Part shown: positions 55,183 through 64,000 of the stretch, in pieces
How the letters are laid out: each line of letters opens with the position of its first letter
How positions within the stretch are numbered: the first letter of the stretch is position 1
Assembly (NCBI RefSeq): GCF_001949145.1
Contig: NW_019091490.1
Location: forward strand, 1,475,938-1,539,937
DNA from: Acanthaster planci
Lineage: Eukaryota > Echinodermata > Asteroidea > Valvatida > Acanthasteridae
Length of the DNA: 64,000 bases
Direction: 5' to 3'
Notes under the pieces: model-generated
The model's database searches: none
The model's input: the letters and a program-made list of their open reading frames with translations, nothing else
What the model was told of the DNA's origin: nothing
Translations under genes and position numbers: made by a program

Positions 55183-55976
55183 TTTTCTCAGCACAGAGGA
55201 ATAGAAAACAAATTAAACAGCGCACTCATGTAAATCATGCGACATTGCAGTAAAGGGCCGATTGAAGCAAAATTAGAGTCAAATTCAGTGCATGCCAAAA
55301 GTCGGGAGATCGATTTGGAGACCGATAACCTTCAACAGAGACGGTCTTTAAAAAAAGAAGAAAAGATGACCGCTGCCGTCCACAAAAAGGGAACAATTTC
55401 AGACAGGCGACGACTGGTAGTATATTGCAGCGTACCAAGGAATGCTGGAAATTACGAAAATGAGAAGAAAAGGTTCAGAAAATCCAGACACAGTGGACTG
55501 GCTAATTTTGTGCGCACCGCTTTTGTGAGCGCGCTCACAATGGGAAGATAAACATGTAATATTGCGTACCCACAGCTGACAATATGCCAACAAAAATATA
55601 TCCTTCTCATAACAACCAGGCAGGGCCCAGCAAGAACCAATGTTGCCTCTCGCTCTGGATCCTTCTTGAAACAGCAATCCTTCCAATGATCAGAGTCGAT
55701 GCCCTAACACAAACATCTGTCTGCATCTGGAAACATGATTTTACCTGAACGACTCTGATGCCGTCAGACCATCTCAGTACTGCAATTAAATAAGTACAAT
55801 TAATCGACCGCAGTCATGGTGAACTGACGTCAATTGTGTGCTTCATCCTGCAGATATTCATGGCCATGCCGAATAGCTAACTTTTCCTCTGGGTTTTAAT
55901 AGACGCTGTGTCTCTTTCGTTGCCAAATAATGCATTATAATGATTATAATTCCCCCCATGAAATTTTCGCCATGAT

Positions 55977-56094
55977 GGATTAGTTCACGCGAAATACAAC
56001 TCCACCCAGAAAAAGCCCGAGGACAAACGCGACGGCTCCGGCCTTCGCCTATCAAAGGATGAATATTCATGAGGGCCGTAACAACCATAATCCG
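55977..56094. promoter_or_regulatory. clustered TCF, POU and K50-homeodomain-like sites
   Basis: ATCAAAGG (TCF/LEF core) at 56051-56058 abuts ATGAATATTCAT (12-bp palindrome, POU-dimer-like) at 56059-56070. GGATTA-type bicoid/Otx cores occur at about 55977 (ATGGATTAG) and, reversed, at 56085-56094 (CCATAATCCG). The region is non-repetitive and moderately GC-rich. An enhancer role is inference from motif clustering. Confidence 0.3.
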
Positions 56095-56487
56095 ACCAAA
56101 GCCGAGCAAAGACGATCTCCCGCGAGAGGTTTTTATTCTCTAATTTTCGGACATCGCCACTGACGAACTTGGCATAACTGATCCGGGGAGATTGTGCAGT
56201 CTAGTGGGATTTTATCCAGAATCGTTACTAAACTCCAACCTTTCTTTCGTGTGTTTTCTTGTATTTTTGGATGTGCCTAACGTTTTCGCTTTGTTTTGAT
56301 CCTGTTTTTAGACTAATTTTGGTCTGTTTATAATATTTCTCTCCAGTTGGTGGTCAACCATTTTTTTCATTTCTGTCTCAGGACAAACACCATTCGCCCG
56401 CAAGGATTCCCTAACTTCTGGTGCGTAAATCTGGTAACGTTGACTTCTATTCTTGTGCGTGTGCGACATCTCAATTCCATGAGTTAC

Positions 56488-56573
56488 TTCGCAAACGGGC
56501 GCGAAACCGTTGCGGTCAAGTCGACCCTGTTTCCTCGAGAAAACGAGTAGTCCTCATGCTCAATCATCGCCAT
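56488..56573 (-). CDS. candidate short first coding exon
   Basis: Minus-strand ATG at 56573-56571 in AAAATGGCG context (A at -3, G at +4, YY1-like). Twenty-eight codons plus two bases reach GCGAA|GTAACT (GT at 56487-56486). The peptide is MAMIEHEDYSFSRGN then RVDLTATVSRPFA, a balanced acidic-to-basic sequence. Without splicing it stops one codon later. The donor is mediocre, and an A run precedes the ATG. Not recognised. Confidence 0.25.
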
Positions 56574-58459
56574 TTTTTTTTGGCTTGCTTTGTCATATTG
56601 TCAAGGTTTGTCAAGGTCACTGCGCAGACTGCGCAGACGAGGCCCGACTTCAACGATTTTGTCGCTCCTGTCTCGTGCCTCGCTTGGCTTGACATTCAAA
56701 CTGCACGAGGGAGAGGGGGGGTGGAAGAAAAGAAAAAAAAAGGACGGCTTTTTCGTGTTTTGGCGGGGGAAAAGCTGCCGCTTGAAGTACATCATAATAC
56801 TGCAACCTGTCTGCAAATGCCTAAGGAGTGCTTTTTTTGCCACTCAAGCGAGTCACGGACCACATGTACATAAACAGTCCCTTACCGCATCATCCTTACA
56901 CTTTAGCCCAGGCAGCGGTTCGGCTCCTTAATTCAGTTTGGAACTCACGACAACCCGTGTGCGCAAATTGTGTTAGGCGCGCACGCTTCGACGACGCGGA
57001 GATGCAAGCGCGGGAAAGACGTGTGTGTGTGTGGGGGAAGGGGTGACAGAGACCCGTTCATGGAGTGGAAAAGAACCCCTCCCCCCATGCCCCGTGATCC
57101 GACCCCTAATTTCATCCTGGTTTTTTTTTTTTTCGCATCGGGTCATCCAGTCGGTTCTTGAGTCGTCCTCTCCTGGCGCAGGGGGGGGGGTGGCGTTGGC
57201 ATGCCCGCCGTATACAGTATACGTGCACTTGGCTCCTGGGGGAAAAAAATCGAATTTTAAGCAAATCGTTTACGTTTCTTCATGGCCGTCGCCATATTTC
57301 GCCCGAGTTTGAATTTCCAATGCTCCCTTCATAGAGCGATCTGTTTAATTTTTTTTCTGCAAGGAGCCAAGCCGAGAAAAATAAAAATCAAATCTGAGAG
57401 TCAAGGTTTCATTAGATCATAATTTTCTGAACTCAGCACTGTCTATTTTCTTTCTCTGGCTTCCATCGTTTCTTCCAAAAATCGGTGATGTCATTTGTTC
57501 ATAATTTCGAACCATTCGAATGTTTCCCCTGTTGGCTTGAAAAAAAAGCCGCCACAGAAAAAAAAAATTGGAAGAATTGGTGACCTGATATAAGCGCTCC
57601 ACTTGACATAAACTAATGTGGTCTATTTAGGGACCGATAGTCCGTGTTTAACTTGGACGGACTACGCTCACTGAAACTATATCTAGCCCCATTAGTTGGG
57701 GGGGGGAAGATTCCAGTAATCAATTGTAACGCATAATGCAATAGAAGACCATCAGTATAAATGGACATGGCGTAATGGGAAAAATGATTTCATAAATATC
57801 ATTCCTGAACGTCATGTCACGAGGCAGCCCTCGCGAATTTCGGGGGACATTTAGTTCGCAATTGAAATAATGGCAAAAAAGAGGGAGGAAAAATCGAATA
57901 ACTCTGAAAAGGGAAGAGCAATCACGTTTTATTGGACTTTCGTCCGCAGGAGAGACATTTCAAATCTTTGAGAATGTTTAATTACAATGATTAAGGGCCC
58001 CAGACGAGGAGCAATTGACTTTTTTCCCGCCTGTTTTGTGGTCTTAAGCCCCGCCTCCCGATTGCGTCCCCGTTGGTTTCAACTGCATTTTCAGGCGATG
58101 TGTCATATTTTTATCTTCACGCCAATGATCTCCAGCTGTTCCCTTTTTTTTGGTTTTTGTTTTGCTCTTTTTCTATGTCTGTCAGATTCCCTCCCCCGTT
58201 CTAGTTCGTTCCCAACTTCGTGAAATCATAAACCCACTTTCGATCTTGCGAGTTTGTTGAAGTGCGGACGTCTTCCCATCATGCCCCGGGAAAGAAAGAC
58301 CAAAAAGGCAAGAAGAAAAAAAACTGAAACCGTCCGAAGTTGAAACACACCGGTGATCCATAAAAGACTATACCTTGGGGTCCAAGTCTCCTGCGTGTTT
58401 TTTATCGATTCGCCAAACAATAAAGCCCTCCACCGTTTATTGCCGTTAATTGGTCGTTT
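56574..58459. other. non-coding stretch, no gene recognised
   Basis: G10 at 57181-57190 and G9 at 57698-57706; a GTGTGTGT run near 57020. A minus-strand ATATGGCGAC near 57295 opens only MATAMKKR before GTAAAC. Nothing firm. Confidence 0.4.
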
Positions 58460-58731
58460 ACCGACGTTATAAGGGACGGAAAAGAGGCGAAACGGGCGCT
58501 GGCGTCCCTAGTCGATCGCCCGTGAGGGGCTGGTGGGTCCGTGCGCCGAGCACGATGAGTGGTCCCGTCTTGGGGCGGCGACGCGGACCGCTCGACAAAG
58601 ATGCCGGGGACTCTCCAGCGAGGACGCCCGGAAAGGGACAGCTGATTGCGGGAAGAAGACCCCACACATCCCTCAGGGAATTTTTGGAGACCTCTATTTC
58701 CCCCCCTCCTCCTTATCCAGCTAGTTATTAA
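58460..58731 (+). promoter_or_regulatory. CpG-rich block with a 58-codon open frame
   Basis: CpG-dense from about 58460 to 58640. An ATG with A at -3 (CACGATGAG, 58555) opens MSGPVLGRRRGPLDKDAG, DSPARTPGKGQLIAGRR and HTSLREFLETSI, and stops at 58731. It may be a promoter/first-exon region, but frames are open on both strands because of GC content. The protein is not recognised. Confidence 0.2.
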
Positions 58732-61690
58732 GTATCCAGGGATTGTATAAAGAAGGATGGAATACCAACCGGTTGGGGCTGGACAAGCCTAATTCCATAT
58801 TGCTCCCCGAGGGTCCGTTGAAGACGATCTGTTGTCAGGGGCATGGGGGTTAAATGAGACCAAAACGGCTCTTCGTTAAAAATTTTCCACCTCTCCGATT
58901 TCACTTAATTGAGGCTTTGATTTTATTCGTCTGCTCGGCGTGGTTCAAGGGGGAGGGGTGTAATCTCGCGACGCTAAAGGGGGAACTCGGGTGGCTGTCT
59001 GCAAACTGGGCATATGCATTTGTCTAGTTTTTCAAGCACGTACTGGAAAAAAATAATCAGACTGTGGTCAACATGAAGTAACGATTTTCTCCCCTCAGTT
59101 ACCGTTTTCGTGATTACGCGATGGTAGCTACGCAATATGGGCGCCTTCGGTAAATCAAGCTGCGTATCAGACTGCGCCAACAAACTGACTGAGTCGACGC
59201 CATGCACGTTTTATTTGGTAGCACTCAGTGGTTGACTTGCTTCATTGACTTGCTTTGTTTTCCTTCTGAAAGCGTAAACTTACTCGGGTCACTTCAAATG
59301 CTTAGTCGCACTGTTCAGTCACTGAAAGGCATCAACAAATCAACTGACACCCCTCTTCAGCTCACAGAATAGTATAACCCACGTTGCTGAAAGGGGACTG
59401 GTTTCTGAGTCTCGAATTCTGTTCAGTAATTAAACGTTGCCTCATTTTAATTTTTTGTACTTGGAGTATTCATGTGTGTAGAGAGTTTGGGAGATTCTGA
59501 AGCCCTCTGTTCGTTAATCAAGTCAAACTTATTCATTTTTCGTTTGATGTATGACGCACTAACTGATTTGAATAGAAACCTTAAAACAACAGCCAGCCTG
59601 CTTGCGACCAGCTTGACGTTCATCGGTAGCATAGCAGGTGGGTAGACAGAGAAACTCTGGACCGCTTGACGTGCGAAAGAAATACAAAGGTGTCGACCAC
59701 AAAAACTGCTTGATATCTAGTTCATGAAATCACCTCCTGTTATGATAATTGCATAACGGCAGCTATGAATATCATTCAACATTAGCTTTGTATGAACTAA
59801 CTGCGGCTAATTAGGTTAGCGTTCCCGTTCGACACTGCCGAGGCAAAGTTGTCAAACTGCGTCTGGCCAATAATGTCGTCTGCCTTTTTGCGCCAAACCC
59901 CCCCTCCCACACACGCACTCTCTCAACAATTAAAACACCCATGATGTGATCTAAAAAACTGTGGACACCCCAGCAGGCTTGCACGACCATTACTCATCTC
60001 CTTCCGAATGGGCCATTCGTCCAATGTTAGTATTCATGGCTTTTTGGCTAAATTTAATTGCCCAGTTTGGGTGGTGCAGAGCGATATAGCGTCTTTCCCG
60101 CCTTAATGAAATAATGGCCCCCAAACACAATTGATCTACAAGCAAGATGTGGCAAATTTGTTCTGCTGCAGCTAATGCACACGAGGCTAGCAATATGGTG
60201 CAGTTCGTCGGGGAAATAGAAAATACGCTTCATTTGCCAATTTATCATTGCCATTTTTGGGGGGGGTGGCTCAGGTTTGTTCTTTCCTTAAAATGCATGC
60301 GTAATACACAGTGGAACCATACCCGAAGATGCACAAATCCGCGCGAAGTAACGGCCAGAGATGCTCTTAAAAATCGTGCATTTGCAACTCTGGGCAGGGT
60401 TTTTGCCACTGCTGAATCTTTCATAGTAGCTTCTTAGAGCTTTGAAGCTCAAAGAAAGGGTGTCTTTTGGTGCAGTTAGCCTATCTATTCGGTGGCAACT
60501 TTGAATTTCCCATGCAGCAAGACAGGTTGCACTGACAAACGTTTAGAAGTTTCTGTCTTTGTTTAGAGTTCGCTTCATGGGCAGTTGATTACGCCAAAAC
60601 CCAATTTCGCGGTTCTCCAAGGCCTCGTTGTTTTCTATGGCATTAACTCAGACAGTAAAAAAAGAAAAGGGGGGGGGGTAGATTGCGTTTTTTGGTCAAA
60701 ACGACCTCTCGGTCAGTAAATTTTTTTAATTAAAATTTATTTTTTTAGGTGTAGACACGACAAAATGACAGCAAGTGGAGCAAGACAACTCTAGTCTGAA
60801 AGAAAAAGGAGTTCACCGCTGCATTGCCAGTGAGCCTTCGGTGAACACGGGGGGCTCCGCTCCAGTAGCCACGCTAATGGGCATGCACAGAAATTCATTA
60901 ATTTCGCGTTTTCTCCGCTTTTTTTGACACTTGGGCGGTAGCCGGGTATGAAATTGCTGAATAATGACGGTCTGCAGCCGCTTTGGGTCGTTGTTACATT
61001 ATTGACGTTGTGGCGGGTCACTATTGACGCTGGGCTTCAAGTAGACCAGGCCAGCGGAGCGAGGACATGAGACAAGAGATGGCAATAGAACGTCGTCATT
61101 GTCGGCAGTTTGGCAAACTCACGTTGGCCAGTGAGATGATACGAGTTTATCAAAGTTAAGTCTCCATTTCTTGCCACTTGATAACCAAAATGAGTTATTT
61201 ATTCGTTTGCAATAAATGCAGATGTACTGAAAGTGGAAGAGTGGCACATACTTTTTAAATTTGGCGAATGTTTGTCATTTGTTGGGATAGAAAAATACAA
61301 AGGAATTGGACCCGTCAGATTGTTCGTTTGGATATCCAAAATTGTGAAGGATAGAAATTACTAGCAAGGGGGTACAACACTAACAAATTCTTTCAACACT
61401 TTCTCATGAATCTGAACACTTTCTTAATTGTAACTGAACACTGTCACACTGGAGTATTTGTTGATGCTAATTAAATTCGTTGATATCAGTCTTAATGTTC
61501 ATGGAGAGCCCCTTTACATAGGGGGAACTGAAGTTGGGTGCCGTACGCAGTACTCTCGACAAAAACTACACTTCGGTGGAGTGGATCCCATTAATTGTGT
61601 GTACAAGACCACTTTTGCGTTAAAATGGAAATTTTGGTCAGGTTCCTTTTTTCCAAATACACTAATATAGAAGACAGCACCGTAGATTTA
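58732..61690. other. non-coding stretch, no gene recognised
   Basis: G10 at 60669-60678. A plus-strand ATG at 61080 (AGAGATGGC) opens MAIERRHCRQFGKLTLA up to A|GTGAGA, a weak first-exon candidate. A minus-strand frame near 59204 reads MASTQSVCWRSLIRSLIYRR, presequence-like but with a poor start context. Nothing else is supported. Confidence 0.35.
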
Positions 61691-63008
61691 AGCACAAAAC
61701 AACCGCAACAACAGCAACAATAACGACAAACGCAGTAACAGCAGCAACGAAACAGTAACAACGACATGAACAACAACATCACCAACAATGACAACATTAC
61801 CAACAATTACAACAAAAACAACAACAACCACAGCAACAATAACAATAACCTCAACAATGACAACAACATTATCAACAATTACAACAAACACAATATCAAC
61901 AATAACAACAACAGCAGCAACAACATCAGCTATAACCACAACAGGTGCAACAATAATACCAACAGGGGCAACAACAAGAGCAGCAGCAACAGCAGCGACA
62001 ACAACAGCAACAATAACATCAACAATGACAACAGCAACAGCAGCAGCAACAATTACAACAGCAGCAGCAACAACAGCAACGTTAACAGCAATTGCAGCAT
62101 AATAACAGCAACAATAACGGCATCAGCAACAACCACAGTAGCAACAACAATACCACCAACAGCAACGCCAACAGCAAGAAAAACAACAGCAACAGCAGCG
62201 ACAGCAACATCAACAATTACAACAACAGCGACAACAACAACAACAGCAACAGTAAAAATAAATGCAAGAATAACATCAACAATGACAACAACAACAGAGG
62301 CAGCAGCAACAACAAAAACAGTAACAGCAGCAACAGCAGCTACAATAACAGCATAATTGCAACAGCAACAATAACGGCAGCAGCAACAACCACAGTAGCG
62401 ACAGCAATACCACTACCAACAACAACATCAACAATAACAACAACAGCAATAATACCAATAACAGCAACAATCACATAAACAATGACAACAACAGCAGCAG
62501 CAGCAACAACAACAACGTCAACAATAACAACAGCAACAATAACAGCAACAACACCCAAAATTGCAGCAACAATAATAGCAACAACAGTGACGATAACAGC
62601 AGCAGCAACAACCACAGTAGCAACAGCAATACTACCACCACCAACAACATCAACAATAACAACAACAACAACAACAGCAACAATAACAGCATCAATAACA
62701 GCATCAATAACAGCAACAACAATGACAAGAGCAGCAACCACAGTAGCAACAACAACAGCAACAAAAAAATTACAGCAACAATAACAGCAACAAAGCAACA
62801 TAACGGCAGCAGCAATAACTACAGTAGCAACAGCGATACCACCAACAGCAACAGCATCAACAATAACAACAACAGCTGCAACAACAACTGCAACAATAAC
62901 AGCAACAACAATTACAGCAACAATAACAGCAACAACAGCAACATAACGGCAGCAGCAAGAAAAACATTAGCAACAGCAGCGACAGCAACAACATCAACAG
63001 CAACAGGT
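61691..63008 (+). repeat. compound CAA/CAG/AAT trinucleotide array with higher-order units
   Basis: About 1.3 kb made almost entirely of CAA, CAG and AAT/AAC trinucleotides. A marker phrase (ATAACGGCAGCAGCAAC... then CACAGTAGCAACAGC) recurs near 62113, 62371, 62593, 62800 and 62943. Irregular higher-order units of about 140-260 bp are therefore superimposed on the 3-bp period. Long Asn/Thr/Ser frames (up to 196 codons) and Leu/Val frames on the other strand are consequences of the repeat, not genes. Confidence 0.92.
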
Positions 63009-64000
63009 AAACAAGGTCTCGTCTGAACATTTCTTACTTGACGTTGTCAATTGCGTGTCCCTGTGTCATAACACGCATTCCTATTTCATTCAAAGTTTAT
63101 GTTATACTCTGTCAACGTCGCCTTAATTAATGGAGCTCCTGTGCAGCTCCAGACGCTACCTTGCAAGGCTTTCTGCCGCCTTCAAGTTTTATTTCAGCGA
63201 TATTTCATTCCGGCAGTCTGCTGAAGACGGACGCAGCGCGCTGTTCGAAACATGGAGACCTGTCTCTCCACCGGCTCTGCGTAAAGAGCCAATTCGTCCT
63301 CTCATGAGGGATTGCTCCCGTGTGTACCCTCAAAGCAATACTTCTCTGTATACCATTCCGTCATACAGAGTTTCATAGTTTCATATACAAGATTTTATAA
63401 TACTGTATTGCGCACTGCACATGAAGGAACACGATGAGAACGGTTGGTCTGGGAAAAAAATCTGCATATACAACTAACCACATATTTTATTTTACGAAAC
63501 TGCACAATCTTGGAACTAAAGCACCGAGAATGATATTTTTTTAATAGATAAATAATTTTAGGCCTATATAATACTATTAAAAGTGGCAGAGGTTTGGGGT
63601 ATACCGGCGTTACACGAAGCTCTTTCCATACAATCAACATGCGAGCAAGGCAGTCGATGAGCCTTCGCGTTGAATGTACTGAATTGCCCACGTGCAAACG
63701 TCATCTCCAACTGCTTCGTAATATGTGTGAACAAATCGGGGGGGGGGAGACTTCAAGTTGAGTGTGGCCGAGGGTTGCCACTATTTCAGTTCCATCTCGA
63801 ACTGGCCGTCCGGCAGGACATCTTGTACGGCCAGTTTATCTGTCGATAAGGATTCGCGAGTGGGCCCAGAAGAACTGCCAATTACCAGCGATGTGCACCA
63901 CACCTTGGGTTAATAGCCGTATAAAGCCGGTGGGTATTGGCGAAAACTGAGGTGCGCGGTGCCTACGATCACCGCCATCCCGCCCCTCTCTGTTTATGTT
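63009..64000. other. non-coding stretch to the window end
   Basis: A plus-strand frame from 63130 (MELLCSSRRYLARLSAAF...) runs 82 codons to 63378 and is unrecognised. G10 at 63738-63747. A minus-strand ATGGCGG with good context near 63979 opens MAVIVGTAHLSFRQYPPALYG close to the edge. None is firm. Confidence 0.35.

Noticed and set aside
1672-55832. Three perfect CRE sites (1672, 52281, 55825)
   Set aside because: About one is expected by chance in this length; only the one beside the 18-bp palindrome is mentioned as possibly interesting.
61766-62784. Long Asn/Thr/Ser-rich and Leu/Val-rich open frames (up to 196 codons)
   Set aside because: They are translations of a CAA/CAG/AAT repeat array; every frame of such an array is open and there is no other gene evidence.

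Overview
This is eukaryotic, almost certainly metazoan, genomic DNA. It has low coding density, no operons or bacterial signals, two assembly gaps, many microsatellites, LINE, SINE and MITE debris, and exon-sized open frames ending in GT(A/G)AGT-type splice donors. Frequent ACATGTACATGT-type words, G/C homopolymers and the CAGTGGCGTAGC / CAGCGGCGGATCC repeat headers recall marine invertebrates (lophotrochozoan or invertebrate deuterostome). That placement is inference; nothing in the window fixes the species. No open frame could be matched from memory to a named gene, so all gene calls are structural.

Layout. 1-6.4 kb: the best gene model, on the minus strand. Exon 1 (6329-6218) starts at an ATG inside a perfect YY1 motif, encodes a mitochondrial-targeting-like N-terminus and ends at a GTGAGT donor. 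A phase-compatible terminal exon lies at 4809-4664. 8.4-10.2 kb: an 11-bp-arm palindrome and a short TIR-type element. 13.4-14.5 kb: an 82-bp gap and a candidate first exon on + encoding a membrane anchor. 16.6-17.0 kb: a tRNA-derived SINE and a repeat header. 20.9-21.1 and 29.0-29.3 kb: two full copies of a ~300-bp MITE-like family (partial third at 1.4 kb). 24.1-24.4 kb: the decayed C-terminal end of a LINE reverse-transcriptase ORF, minus strand. 26.8-30.2 kb: GC-rich blocks with homeodomain-type sites, an 18-bp minisatellite with a 366-bp gap, and a CpG-rich block with CCAAT box ending in CAG|GTAAGT. 35.6-39.5 kb: three candidate first exons (35720-35584 minus, 37612-37711 plus, 39544-39416 minus) and a long inverted repeat. 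42.2-42.6 kb: a candidate exon and a perfect RFX X-box. 50.1-50.6 kb: a ~56-bp minisatellite whose units carry a hairpin dyad. 52.8 kb: a second SINE. 55-58.7 kb: weaker candidate exons and a TCF/POU/K50-homeodomain-like cluster. 61.7-63.0 kb: a 1.3-kb CAA/CAG/AAT array with higher-order structure.

The region reads as gene-poor intergenic/intronic DNA with several possible transcription starts rather than a coordinated gene system. I found no convincing new multi-gene system. The most useful leads are the probable mitochondrial-protein gene, the MITE family with YY1-like motifs in its TIRs, the hairpin minisatellite and the inverted repeat at 37.9-38.15 kb.
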